In this document: in pieces, positions 33,250 through 41,501 of the stretch
Position numbering within the stretch: position 1 is the first letter of the stretch
Layout of the letters: each line of letters starts with the position of its first letter
Assembly (NCBI RefSeq): GCF_030812415.1
Contig: NZ_JAUSST010000015.1
Span: 1-41,501, forward strand
Length of the DNA stretch: 41,501 bases
Reading direction: 5' to 3'
Source: Paenibacillus harenae
GTDB lineage: Bacteria; Bacillota; Bacilli; Paenibacillales; Paenibacillaceae
Position numbers and translations under genes: made by a program
The notes under the pieces: generated by a model
Seen by the model: only the letters and a program-made list of their open reading frames with translations
What the model was told of the DNA's origin: nothing
Database searches by the model: none

Positions 33250-33267
33250 CATGTCGAATATGACATG
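33250..33267. promoter_or_regulatory. Inverted repeat upstream of the transporter promoter
   Basis: CATGTC and GACATG flank a 6-base AT-rich centre (18 bp in all), about 45 bp above the weak -35. Position and symmetry suit an activator or operator site. No T-tract on either side marks it as a terminator. The binding protein is unknown; the adjacent YesN-type regulator is the nearest candidate. Confidence 0.35.
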
Positions 33268-33314
33268 AAATTGTCGAGAAAACTAACTCAAGAACAAGTT
33301 TTCGATAAGGAGTA

Positions 33315-33346
33315 CAAAAAAAAGGACCCCTTGTCAAAAAGGAGCC
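33315..33346 (-). terminator. Terminator of the kinase/regulator operon
   Basis: GGCTCC... pairs with ...GGGTCC as an imperfect stem on the minus strand, followed by nine T residues. It overlaps the last codons and the stop of the regulator gene at 33334. It separates regulator from transporter transcripts. Confidence 0.7.
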
Positions 33347-34779
33347 GGATTGGAGTTATTCTGATTTTGATCGTAGCGATACCCTCTTGGCGGAACGCCC
33401 AATATTTTTTTGAACATTTTACTGAAATAAAAATAATCCTTATACCCTACCTGATCCGCGATCTCATTGATCGGGATGGAGGTCGTCCGGAGCAGCTCCG
33501 AAGCGCGGTTCATTCGTAGACCGGTCAAGTATTCGGTAAAGGTTTTATCCAGTTCTTTACGGAACAATTGCGAGATGTAATTCGGATTTAAGTTAAATTG
33601 TTTGCTTAAGCCCAGTATTGTAATGTCCTCGCCGAAGTGCTCGTTGATGTATTCCAGCATGACAGAGAATGTACTGCCGCGTCCAGGATGCATGAAAACC
33701 GGATGATGATGGTTCTGATCCTTCTCCTCTTCGAACAATCGCTTTAAATCATCGATCATATCCCGAACATCTTCAAACTGCTCTGCCAATTGTTCAAAGG
33801 AATAGAGATACAACTCGTTCGATCCCATTCCCTTTCGGCTTAACTGCAAAATGCAATCGTTATACAACAACAGGGCATGCCGGATATTCAGATGGCCGCT
33901 CCGAAACATGACCTGCAAAGAATCAAGCTGCGCAATAAACGCTAGGTCATCTCCTTCTGCCAGCATGCCAAATGCCGACTTCATGTCATTCGATTGCCAC
34001 GACCCTTCCCATGCGAGAGATTCGGCCAACGTGAAGTATTGATAAGCCTGTAGCTCTGCATCCTGAATGGCCTGCGCAAATCCCGCCGTATCGATACCCT
34101 GTTTGCTGAAACCGATTCCTTTCAAGAACGGATGGCCTTCAGAAGCAAAGGTGGCCATTAATTGATCCGCATCTCTGTCAGCCATCACGTAAATAAACTT
34201 GCGATAACCGATGCGTACCGTAAGGCATGGTACTTTTTCATGAATCGTCAGCCTGTCCCTTCTAACGGAAAGCATGATACGCAAGCCGTCTTCTTCGGAG
34301 CCGGCAATGCCGGCCAACGCCAACTCATGCCGCAATCGATTGTGCGCTTCCGGCGTACCGGCCTCGATCATATCAAGTATTTCCCCCTCAGGCAGCAATT
34401 GAGAGGCATCCAATTCCCGCTTGAGCTTCCTGAGATACCCCGTGATTTCCATTTCGTCAAAGGGTTTAAGGCAATACCCGGATATGCCGTTCTGGATTGC
34501 TTTTTGAGCGAGAGCGAATTCCGCCAGTCCGCTCACAATGATAAACTTGGCGGTAACACCGGCGTCGTCCAACCGTTTCTTAAGCTCCAGCCCGTTCATT
34601 CCGGGCATCCGGATATCGGAGAAAATCAAGTCCGGACGTATTCGTTTGACCGCTTCCACAGCTTCTTCACCGCTTAATGCATAGCCCGCAACTTCATAGC
34701 CGCTGCCCTTCCAGTCCACCGTCGCTTTAAGGCTTTTGATAACCAGCTCCTCGTCGTCCACAAGAAAGACCTTATACAT
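33334..34779 (-). CDS. YesN-type response regulator (REC plus AraC HTH)
   Basis: The 481-residue protein has a receiver domain with D-D-E near the N-terminus, the acceptor Asp in L-I-F-S-D-I-R-M-P-G and Lys in L-K-P-F-D. A linker of about 230 residues follows. The C-terminal AraC double helix-turn-helix ends G-Y-K-D-Y-F-Y-F-S-K-M-F-K-K-I-L-G-V-P-P. Its ATG shares a base with the kinase stop (TAATG), with GGAGGGAAGG just upstream, so translation is coupled. It probably controls the transporter operon immediately downstream. Confidence 0.93.
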   Translation of the reverse strand: MYKVFLVDDEELVIKSLKATVDWKGSGYEVAGYALSGEEAVEAVKRIRPDLIFSDIRMPGMNGLELKKRLDDAGVTAKFIIVSGLAEFALAQKAIQNGISGYCLKPFDEMEITGYLRKLKRELDASQLLPEGEILDMIEAGTPEAHNRLRHELALAGIAGSEEDGLRIMLSVRRDRLTIHEKVPCLTVRIGYRKFIYVMADRDADQLMATFASEGHPFLKGIGFSKQGIDTAGFAQAIQDAELQAYQYFTLAESLAWEGSWQSNDMKSAFGMLAEGDDLAFIAQLDSLQVMFRSGHLNIRHALLLYNDCILQLSRKGMGSNELYLYSFEQLAEQFEDVRDMIDDLKRLFEEEKDQNHHHPVFMHPGRGSTFSVMLEYINEHFGEDITILGLSKQFNLNPNYISQLFRKELDKTFTEYLTGLRMNRASELLRTTSIPINEIADQVGYKDYFYFSKMFKKILGVPPRGYRYDQNQNNSNPAPF

Positions 34780-36542
34780 TACCCTTCCCTCCTGACAGGA
34801 ATTGTAATCGAGACCGACGTTCCGCCTTCGAGCTCGCTCGTTATCCCGATTCCGTAGGCTTCTCCGAAACTGATGCGGATGCGGTCATGCACGTTTGCAA
34901 GTCCAATGCCGTATTCGGAATAAGCGTCAAGGCTATCGGCTGCCGATTGGCGGCGTTCAATCGAAGCGTTAATCTCCGCTAACTTGACCGGACTTATTCC
35001 CGCACCGTTATCTTCGACGAATAGCAGCAGGTTCTCCCCGTCCCTATAACCTTTGATCCTGAGCACACCGGTTCGCTCAAGCGGCTCGATGCCATGCTTG
35101 ATGGCATTCTCCACGATGGGCTGCAGAATCATCTTAGGGACTAGACAGTCGAGGCAATCCGAGCGTATGTCGTATTCCACTTGCAGCCGTTTGCCGAATC
35201 GGATTTGATGAATGAAGATATAGTTTTTTACAATAATCAATTCCTTATCCAACGAAACCATATCGGGTCCCTTGATACTGTAACGGAAAAACAATGAAAG
35301 TGCTGTTGTCAGTTCAAATATTTGCGAGGATCCCTCATCCGCGGCAAGCCCTTTGATCGACTCCAGCGTATTGTATAAGAAGTGCGGGTTGATTTGACTT
35401 TGCAGAAAGCTGAGCTCCGCTCTCCGCTTGATCAATTCCGTTTCATAGAGGACACGCTTGCTCTCTAGCAAATGGTCCGTCAAATCCTCAATTTCTGCGA
35501 GCATTTCATTAAATCGCGAAGCCATGATAATCATTTCCGCATAACCGTCCACTTCGACTCGTTTGCTGAGATTTTTTTTCTCTCCGAGAGTGACTTCCCC
35601 CATCAGCCTCATTAACTTCTTCAACGGCTGCAGAATGTTGTTGCTCACGTACAGAAGCGGTATGATCATCAGAACGAGTGCGACCGCGACCATGATAAGC
35701 TGCTCTTGACGGATCTTGTTAAGACCTTGAAGGAGCACTTTATTTGGCATTTTAATGATAATTTCACCATCCAAATCCGGAATGGCTACCCTCTGAATCA
35801 TATATTCATGTTTTTCGTCCAACAATGCATCTTCAGGAATAGGCTCTCCCAATTTGCTTAAATCGTCATTTGTATAAAAGAGCCTTTCGTGACGGTCCGT
35901 CATGTAAACGAAAGCTCCTTCGGGTAATTGGACAGGGTTGCCGTCGCCGAATAACGATCGATTATTGATGACCAGCAGTATAGTGCCAAGTTCATTTTTG
36001 CCGGCCTCAAAATCAGTTGTAGAGTAGATAGTGGCTCCTACCGCTAATACCGGTGTTGTCATATAAGACAAATCAATCATTTTAAATCCCAAAAAATAAT
36101 ACAAGTTATTTCGCGGAATCTCCCTGGAAATGGCTGCGAGTTGATCCGTATTGGCCCGAAGATTGTAGACGGCGCCGTTTTTGTCAATCAATGCAATATC
36201 CAGAATCCCCTCTTTCATCCCCATCATATCCGACAAATAACCTTTCCACTGGTTGAACAATTCAAACTTTTGGGCCGGATCAGAAGCACTTAAAAATTTT
36301 TGTACGGTTTCGTTGTAAGCAATCGTTTCGATACTTCTTTTATAATCATTGCTATTCGAAGAAATGGATTGATTCAGCTGTGAAATTATTCCTTTGACAT
36401 ATTCGCTGTTATTCCTCTTTACAACATTGATGGCACTGAAATAATTCGCCGCCATGATCAATAGCATAACCGAAACAATGAATAAACCTAGGATAGATAA
36501 CTGAAGCATGATGGGAAGTTTCTTAAGATAGGTCAGTTTCAT
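34779..36542 (-). CDS. YesM-type sensor histidine kinase
   Basis: 587 residues with membrane segments at about 9-29 and 280-300 around an extracellular sensor domain. HAMP (I-L-Q-P-L-K-K-L) and a helical linker lead to Q-I-N-P-H-F-L-Y-N-T-L-E-S with the phosphorylated His. The ATPase part has V-E-N-A-I-K-H-G, D-N-G-A-G-I and G-I-G-L-A-N-V-H-D-R. AAGGAAAAG lies just upstream of the ATG. The stop overlaps the regulator start by one base. The sensor domain shows no clear similarity by eye to that of the kinase at 22385, so a different ligand is likely. Confidence 0.92.
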   Translation of the reverse strand: MKLTYLKKLPIMLQLSILGLFIVSVMLLIMAANYFSAINVVKRNNSEYVKGIISQLNQSISSNSNDYKRSIETIAYNETVQKFLSASDPAQKFELFNQWKGYLSDMMGMKEGILDIALIDKNGAVYNLRANTDQLAAISREIPRNNLYYFLGFKMIDLSYMTTPVLAVGATIYSTTDFEAGKNELGTILLVINNRSLFGDGNPVQLPEGAFVYMTDRHERLFYTNDDLSKLGEPIPEDALLDEKHEYMIQRVAIPDLDGEIIIKMPNKVLLQGLNKIRQEQLIMVAVALVLMIIPLLYVSNNILQPLKKLMRLMGEVTLGEKKNLSKRVEVDGYAEMIIMASRFNEMLAEIEDLTDHLLESKRVLYETELIKRRAELSFLQSQINPHFLYNTLESIKGLAADEGSSQIFELTTALSLFFRYSIKGPDMVSLDKELIIVKNYIFIHQIRFGKRLQVEYDIRSDCLDCLVPKMILQPIVENAIKHGIEPLERTGVLRIKGYRDGENLLLFVEDNGAGISPVKLAEINASIERRQSAADSLDAYSEYGIGLANVHDRIRISFGEAYGIGITSELEGGTSVSITIPVRREG

Positions 36543-36701
36543 ATAACTTTTCCTTCTTTAATCGTTATTTTGGCATGATTCATTTTCTCAAATTCATTGA
36601 CTTATTGAAAGAGTGAAAGCCTCGTGTAAAACTACGTTGAACTATTATCCCCTCGATCAACCACGAAAATTATCGGAAATGCCGTTACCAAAGTAAACAG
36701 C

Positions 36702-36724
36702 CGGGCAAAGAATTTCTCCGCCCG
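36702..36724 (-). terminator. Terminator after the third binding-protein gene
   Basis: CGGGC and GCCCG enclose a 13-base loop that can extend pairing (GGAGAAATTCTTT on the minus strand), 19 bases after the binding-protein stop. The tail CTGTTTACTTT is moderately T-rich. Confidence 0.55.
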
Positions 36725-36742
36725 ACCGTTTAAGCCTGAAAC

Positions 36743-38413
36743 TTATTCATTCCAAAGTTTCACTCGGTCCTTCACCAGCTTAGTAAATTCTTCGTTCAGC
36801 TTGCCGACGCCCGCTTTCTCCAAATCCTTCATGAAGGCGTCCCATATGGCATCGAATTGTTCCGGCTTAGCCATAATCGCTTGGGGAATGCGCTTCTTCA
36901 TAATGTCTTCGCACTTTTGGAAGAGGACGTTCGCTTCGGAGCCGGTCTCTATGTTGATGTTCCATGCCGCGCCCCACGGTCGAACCGGGAATTCTGCCTC
37001 GGACGGCCATAGATCCATGTAGCTCTTGATATTGTAAGCAGCCAATGTCTCTCTGTCCGCTTGTGTGTATTCCTTCTCGATTTGTTCCGGGAAGACCGTT
37101 GTGTAGTAGTTGCCCGTTGGGTCCTTCACGCCATTGCCGTAGCTCGGTCCCAGTCGGTACATATCTATGCCTGTCGTTTTTCTAAAGTTAAGGGTGTCAT
37201 TGACCTTCATAGCAAGAATGTCGTCCGGGATGACGCGTTTGCCGTTCTCCACCTTGTAATGCTTGCCTTCAATCCCCCAATTGACCAGCACTTGTCCTTC
37301 ATCGGACGCAAGAAAGTCCAGAAACTTGATGATGCGAACCGGGTACTTGGCGCTCTTCGTGATCGAGATGCCGGTACCCGCCAAATAACCGGTGTCCTGA
37401 AAGTCAAGTCTCTTGTAGGATTCATTCAACGTAACCGGGAAGTGGGCATACGTTTGATCATACTTGCCTTCCTTCTTCAATACGGCTACTTCACCGGCAA
37501 AGTCCCAATCCGCATCAATGAGTCCCAGAACGCGGCCGCTGGCGACTTTGGCCCTGTACTGACCATACTTCTGCACGAAACTCTCCGGGTCCAGCAAGCC
37601 ATTGTCGTGCATATGGTTCAGCCATCTGAAATATTCCTTCTCTTCGTGGCGCAGGTAATGGAACTTCGCCTCATAGGTTTCCGGATCGATGTAAAATTCG
37701 CCTTCATCGGGTGCGCCTGTCGTGGCGACGGCCGGGTTGGTGGTTGTAATCAAAATCTGCCATTCCCCTGCATTTTGGGACAAGGGGATGATCGGTTTAC
37801 CGTCGGCTGTGGTCTTGTGCTTATCATAATAAGCGCTGAGAGCATTCTCGTAATCCTTCACCGTCTTGATCTGCGGATAGCCAAGCTCCTTCAATACGGC
37901 GTGCTGCAGTTGGAATCCGCCGATTGGCTTGAAGTACTGTTGATCTACCCCGGCTGTCGGCAAAACATAAATGCCATGGTCGTCATTGCTCCAGCGCAAA
38001 CGCTTCATGTAAGCGCTATACAGCTTCTTGATGTTCGGAGCATGCTCCTCAATGAGCGGCGCCAAATCGATCAATGCCCCTGCGTCCTTCAGCTTGCTCA
38101 CGCTTCCTTTGGCCGCAACCAAATCCGGATACTCGTTGCTTGCCACCATCAAGGCGAATATATCTCCGTCGTTGCCGCCTGCCGGGAACTGCGCCTTGAT
38201 AGAGATGCCGGTTTTTTGCGTAATGAGTTTGCCGACTTCGCTCTGCATATCGTCCCAATACGGATTGTTGTCCCCTGCAACGAAAGTGATCGTCATGGGT
38301 GTAAGCTCTTCCTTCGGCCGTTCGGCAGAATTGCCGGAGCTTTCGCAGCCGGCAGCTACAAGAAGCGCGCCGATCATCAGAATGCTTGCCGCTTTTGTTT
38401 TGCTGAATTTCAT
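36743..38413 (-). CDS. Extracellular solute-binding lipoprotein (LplA type)
   Basis: 556 residues with a signal ending V-A-A-G-C-E-S (lipidated Cys) and a Ser/Asn-rich linker. The fold is that of large LplA-like receptors, with N-P-Y-W-D near 52-56 and, near the end, E-Q-F-D-A-I-W-D-A-F-M-K-D-L-E-K-A-G-V-G-K. A ribosome site (AGAGAGGC) lies 9 bases before the ATG. It follows the permease gene by 45 bp. The family is certain; the ligand is not. Confidence 0.92.
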   Translation of the reverse strand: MKFSKTKAASILMIGALLVAAGCESSGNSAERPKEELTPMTITFVAGDNNPYWDDMQSEVGKLITQKTGISIKAQFPAGGNDGDIFALMVASNEYPDLVAAKGSVSKLKDAGALIDLAPLIEEHAPNIKKLYSAYMKRLRWSNDDHGIYVLPTAGVDQQYFKPIGGFQLQHAVLKELGYPQIKTVKDYENALSAYYDKHKTTADGKPIIPLSQNAGEWQILITTTNPAVATTGAPDEGEFYIDPETYEAKFHYLRHEEKEYFRWLNHMHDNGLLDPESFVQKYGQYRAKVASGRVLGLIDADWDFAGEVAVLKKEGKYDQTYAHFPVTLNESYKRLDFQDTGYLAGTGISITKSAKYPVRIIKFLDFLASDEGQVLVNWGIEGKHYKVENGKRVIPDDILAMKVNDTLNFRKTTGIDMYRLGPSYGNGVKDPTGNYYTTVFPEQIEKEYTQADRETLAAYNIKSYMDLWPSEAEFPVRPWGAAWNINIETGSEANVLFQKCEDIMKKRIPQAIMAKPEQFDAIWDAFMKDLEKAGVGKLNEEFTKLVKDRVKLWNE

Positions 38414-38458
38414 GAAATGCTGCCTCTCTTTTGTGTAGTTTCCCCAGACCTGCCAAAT

Positions 38459-39379
38459 TTAGCTTTTGACCGCTCCTAATGTAACGCCTTTCACAAAGTA
38501 CCTCTGCAAGAAAGGGTATAGCAGAAGGATCGGCACGGTGACGACAATCGTGATCGCCATCTGGATGGATTCCGGCGACACGGTCGACAAGGACTGCTGT
38601 TTGTTCGGGTCATAGACGCTGTCGCCGCTGTCCGTCGTGAGCAGAACCTTGCGGAGCTCGTATTGCAAGGTTGTATACTCCGGCCTTTGACCGTTATACA
38701 AATAAGTATCGAACCAAGAGTTCCAATGGTTTACAGCGATGAACAGCGCGATGGTAGCCAGCACGGGCTGGCACAAGGGCAATATGACTCTCCAAAAGAT
38801 GATCCATTCATTCGCCCCGTCGATCTTCGCTGATTCCTGCAAGGCATCTGGCAGACCGTTAATGTATGAACGGACGATGAGCACGTTCCATACGCTCAGG
38901 ATGCCAGGAATAATGTAAACCGAGAACGTGCCTATCAGATGCAAATTCCGAATCAGCATATAGACGGGAATCAAGCCGCCGGAGATATACAAGGTCATCA
39001 CGAAGATGGCGGAGAACAGCCGACTCGCTTGAAACTCCGTCCTGCTCATGACGTAAGCGACCATGGAGGCGGACAGGACGCCAATCACCGTACCCAAGAG
39101 CGTTTGGATGATCGAGTTGCGGAACCCGGTCAACAGGCCCTCATATTGAAAGATCGTTTCGTAATTTCGTGTAGTGAACTCCCTCGGCCATATATGGATA
39201 CCGCCTTTGACGGTATCCGCGGAATCGTTGAAGGAAATGTCCAACACGTTGATGAACGGATATAAGGTTGCAAGCCCGATCAGGATCATAATGGCATATA
39301 GGGATATGTCGAATAGTCGGTCAAATCGTTTTTTCTGCATTAGTCCCTGAATCGGGATTCCTCCTCTTCGTTCCCTCAC
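38459..39379 (-). CDS. ABC sugar transporter permease, LplC type, without an LplB partner
   Basis: 306 residues with six membrane segments, EAA loop L-Q-E-S-A-K-I-D-G-A-N-E-W and the C-terminus G-V-T-L-G-A-V-K. The frame opens at GTG 39379, but AGGAGG lies inside the first codons and the first ATG is at 39340 (M-Q-K-K-R-F-D), 18 bases after it. The start is therefore uncertain. Unlike the two other transporter groups here, no LplB-type permease gene is present: the 245 bp upstream lead straight to the terminator of the regulator gene. The missing subunit must come from elsewhere, or has been deleted. Confidence 0.9.
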   Translation of the reverse strand: MRERRGGIPIQGLMQKKRFDRLFDISLYAIMILIGLATLYPFINVLDISFNDSADTVKGGIHIWPREFTTRNYETIFQYEGLLTGFRNSIIQTLLGTVIGVLSASMVAYVMSRTEFQASRLFSAIFVMTLYISGGLIPVYMLIRNLHLIGTFSVYIIPGILSVWNVLIVRSYINGLPDALQESAKIDGANEWIIFWRVILPLCQPVLATIALFIAVNHWNSWFDTYLYNGQRPEYTTLQYELRKVLLTTDSGDSVYDPNKQQSLSTVSPESIQMAITIVVTVPILLLYPFLQRYFVKGVTLGAVKS

Positions 39380-39584
39380 TTTCCTTTATCTTAATGCGCC
39401 CGGCCTTTCACAAAACCCGTTAGATTCATCTAAAAATCATATGAGAAAACCTCTACCCTCGGCCTTTCGAAGATGTTCGACCGCGCTTAAAGGCAGGTTT
39501 TATCGCCAATAAGAATTTGTTCATCCAACAAGCTTGGAAACTTATAAATTCTTATGTGGTCAAAAAAAACGCTTCACTGTTTCC

Positions 39585-39620
39585 TAAAAAAAGTGAGTAG
39601 GACAATGATTCCTACTCACT
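39585..39620 (-). terminator. Terminator of the third regulator gene
   Basis: AGTGAGTAGGA and TCCTACTCACT form a perfect 11-bp stem with a 7-base loop, followed on the minus strand by seven T residues. It begins 6 bases after the regulator stop. This is a textbook terminator, so the permease at 39379 needs its own promoter in 39380-39584, where I recognised none. Confidence 0.9.
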
Positions 39621-39625
39621 AAACT

Positions 39626-41200
39626 CTATGATGTTTCCAACGAAAATGTTTTGGCCTTGGGCTGGGCTCCCTTGAACGAAGAAGGGGATACTCCGACATA
39701 TTTCTTGAATTTGTAATGGAGATAGTCCACGTTGGGATACCCTACGCGCTCCGAGACCTCGTAAACCTTGTGACCTTCCCCGAGAAGCCGGATCGCTTGC
39801 TGAATACGGACCTTATCCAGGTAGGAATGGAACGAGTCGCCCGTATGCTGCTTGAACATTCTTCCAAAATACCCCCTGTTGTAATTGTACATCTCCGCTA
39901 TTATTTCCAGCTTCAAATTTTCTTGGTAATGCCGCTGGATAAAATCCATCACTTGCTTGACCACATTCAGGCTGCCGCCCCCCCCCAGCCTTCCCGCCAG
40001 TTCGGCGAGCTGAGAATGAACAGAGCTCATGACCCCGTCGTAGTGGGAGTGCAGATAAAGTTCGGCAAGCAGAGGCGCATAGTCCTGGACATTGACGCTC
40101 TGATGGTGAACCGACAAATTGCTCAGCGCAACGGACAGCACTTGGACCAGGCCCGATTTGATAGCGGTTTCGGAAGAATCGAAGGCAATAAGTGCCCTTC
40201 CCGTTTCCTCAAGGACCTCCGCCACCCCCTCTATTCTGCCGAGATCCAGCGTGTAGCATAGTTTAAGGGCCAGCGCCTCCAGATTCGGAGGAACATTCTT
40301 GTCCGGCGCCGACGCAAAATGGCTTAAGTCTGTTTCCGTCTCTATATGGATTTGTCTAGCGGCAAGCAGAAAGCGGCTTTTCAACACTCCCAGGGCGCCT
40401 TCATACGATTGGCGGACATCCGCCAGTTTATGGGCAATCCTTCCTGCAGCGGCAGTAAAGCTCGTATTCGTCCCGCAGGCGTCTTGAAGAAAGCGGGTCC
40501 ATAGGCTAATGGCTGAAGGTCGGCTTAGATCCTCCTTCAACAGGAATCCGACATACGGGCCGGTCTGAAACCCGTATCCTAGACCCTCTGCCTTCGCGGC
40601 TTCCAGCCATCTTGTTTTGATTGACTCCAGATTCCCAAGTCCTGCAAGGGACAGATCCTCCGCCTCGACCAACATAATCTGCTTGTATTCCCCTGCAAAA
40701 CCGGTTAACGGCTTCAGCGCGCCCTCCAGTTCCGAAGCGTCCGCCGGATCAGCTGCAATCAGCTTGAGGATTAGCTCCTCCCGCAGCGCGTCGGCTTGGG
40801 TTCCAGACAATCCGTGATCCGACAATCGGTCCAGACTGGATCTGATGCGCAGCAGTTCCGCCTTCAGTTCCTCTACATCGATCGGCTTGAGCACATAGCC
40901 GCTCACATTCATCTCGATGGCTTGCTTTGCATAGGCAAAGTCGGCGTATCCGCTCAGGATGAGAAATTGGCAATCCCCGTCCGTCTTGCGAATTTCGCGG
41001 ATCGCTTGAAGACCGTCCATAACCGGCATCCGGATATCGATGACGATCAGATCGGGAGAAAGCTCCTTATGGCAGGCAACCGCTTTTTTTCCGTTTGAGA
41101 CGTCCCCCACCACGCAGAAGCCTAGAGCATTCCAATCGACAATTTTCAGGAGTCCCTGCCGGATTGCCGGCTCGTCGTCGACTACCAGTACTTTATACAT
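39626..41200 (-). CDS. YesN-type response regulator (REC plus AraC HTH)
   Basis: About 524 residues from ATG 41200 (M-Y-K-V-L-V-V-D-D-E). The receiver has the acceptor Asp in L-I-V-I-D-I-R-M-P-V and Lys in L-K-P-I-D. A linker of about 280 residues leads to the AraC double helix-turn-helix (E-M-Y-N-Y-N-R-G-Y-F-G-R-M-F-K, then G-Y-P-N-V-D-Y-L-H-Y-K-F-K-K-Y-V-G-V-S-P). GGGAGGG lies 8 bases upstream of this ATG. The longer frame to TTG 41227 would run into the kinase gene. It overlaps the kinase 3' end by 8 bases and probably controls the permease/binding-protein pair downstream. Confidence 0.93.
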   Translation of the reverse strand: MYKVLVVDDEPAIRQGLLKIVDWNALGFCVVGDVSNGKKAVACHKELSPDLIVIDIRMPVMDGLQAIREIRKTDGDCQFLILSGYADFAYAKQAIEMNVSGYVLKPIDVEELKAELLRIRSSLDRLSDHGLSGTQADALREELILKLIAADPADASELEGALKPLTGFAGEYKQIMLVEAEDLSLAGLGNLESIKTRWLEAAKAEGLGYGFQTGPYVGFLLKEDLSRPSAISLWTRFLQDACGTNTSFTAAAGRIAHKLADVRQSYEGALGVLKSRFLLAARQIHIETETDLSHFASAPDKNVPPNLEALALKLCYTLDLGRIEGVAEVLEETGRALIAFDSSETAIKSGLVQVLSVALSNLSVHHQSVNVQDYAPLLAELYLHSHYDGVMSSVHSQLAELAGRLGGGGSLNVVKQVMDFIQRHYQENLKLEIIAEMYNYNRGYFGRMFKQHTGDSFHSYLDKVRIQQAIRLLGEGHKVYEVSERVGYPNVDYLHYKFKKYVGVSPSSFKGAQPKAKTFSLETS

Positions 41201-41501
41201 ACAAATTCCCTCCCAACGGTATGGCAATTGTTACACGAGTACCAGATCCCGGCAGGCATTCCAGCTTCAGCCCGAATCCTTCGCCGTAAGTCAGAACAAG
41301 GCGCTGATGCACATTGCGAAGTCCTATCCGATGCTCCTCAGCATCTTCCAAATCCTGACATGCAAATTCGATTTCCCGCATTTTGTCTTCCGGTATGCCG
41401 CCCCCATTATCCTCCACCATAATCACTACCCGGTCCGACTTCACACGCGCATCGATGATTACGAGTCCTCCCTCTTCAACTTCCCCCAGCCCGTGCACCA
41501 C
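41193..41501 (-). CDS. Sensor histidine kinase, C-terminal part only
   Basis: The window ends inside this gene, so only the last ~102 residues are seen. They are the ATPase domain: V-H-G-L-G-E at the edge (N-box), V-E-D-N-G-G-G-I-P (G1), R-I-G-L-R-N-V-H-Q-R-L (F/G2) and G-S-G-T-R-V-T-I-A-I-P. The arrangement with the YesN-type regulator just downstream identifies a YesM-type kinase. The stop overlaps the regulator start by 8 bases (ATGTATAA). Sensor and membrane parts lie beyond 41501. Confidence 0.88.
   Translation of the reverse strand: MVHGLGEVEEGGLVIIDARVKSDRVVIMVEDNGGGIPEDKMREIEFACQDLEDAEEHRIGLRNVHQRLVLTYGEGFGLKLECLPGSGTRVTIAIPLGGNLYV

Noticed and set aside
37061..38479. 472-codon plus-strand open frame
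   Set aside because: It is an exact antisense shadow of the solute-binding lipoprotein gene at 36743-38413, which has signal peptide, ribosome site and family motifs. The plus frame has a composition unlike a folded protein and no ribosome site.
39340..39379. ATT start codon for the permease at the ideal distance from AGGAGG
   Set aside because: ATT starts are very rare, and GTG 39379 or ATG 39340 remain possible; the sequence alone does not justify it.
1..41501. CRISPR array, tRNA/rRNA genes, prophage or complete IS element
   Set aside because: No regularly spaced repeats, cloverleaf-type genes, integrase, phage or transposase motifs were seen on either strand.

Overview
The window looks like chromosomal DNA of a Paenibacillus-type soil bacterium (Firmicutes). 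The evidence is the AGGAGG-type ribosome sites, lipoprotein signals ending in L-x-G/A-C, YesM/YesN-type two-component systems beside LplB/LplC-type sugar permeases, FIVAR/LamG/discoidin surface modules, and a perfect CcpA cre operator. Every gene except one AraC regulator is on the minus strand, so the clusters read right to left. No RNA genes, CRISPR array or complete insertion sequence were found.

Layout, left to right. (1) 1-7.2 kb: the 5' part of a secreted GH74 xyloglucanase with a perfect cre site upstream, a decayed gene end with a terminator, a GH2 beta-galactosidase-like enzyme, a GH5 lipoprotein endoglucanase, and a divergent AraC-type regulator. (2) 7.3-7.7 kb: the decayed 5' end of an alginate-lyase-like gene. 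(3) 7.9-24.1 kb: a polysaccharide-utilisation operon. In transcription order it holds a sensor kinase, response regulator, solute-binding lipoprotein, two permeases, a cytoplasmic six-hairpin-type putative hydrolase, and a giant 2331-residue secreted protein. The N-terminal ~930 residues of that protein match no family I can name. (4) 24.1-29.6 kb: GH43_12-like enzyme, a second clan-F-like propeller enzyme and a GH95 alpha-L-fucosidase, flanked on both sides by stumps of vanished genes. (5) 29.6-36.5 kb: a complete ABC sugar transporter with a cre-like site inside its promoter, preceded by its own kinase/regulator pair. (6) 36.7-41.5 kb: a solute-binding lipoprotein, a single LplC-type permease without its usual LplB-type partner, a third YesN-type regulator and the 3' end of a third sensor kinase.

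Working model (inference). Secreted GH74 and GH5 enzymes cut a plant backbone such as xyloglucan. Three ATPase-less ABC importers take up oligosaccharides and probably share an MsmK-type ATPase encoded elsewhere. Cytoplasmic GH2, GH95 and GH43 enzymes strip galactose, fucose and arabinose/xylose, and membrane kinases sense the sugars while CcpA represses when glucose is present. The region has been assembled by recombination: at least five gene remnants lie at module boundaries, and one contains a 68-bp segment 88% identical to part of the giant gene 10 kb away. The strongest candidate for undescribed biology is the operon at 7.9-24.1 kb, whose two enzymes have no assignable family and whose substrate is unknown.
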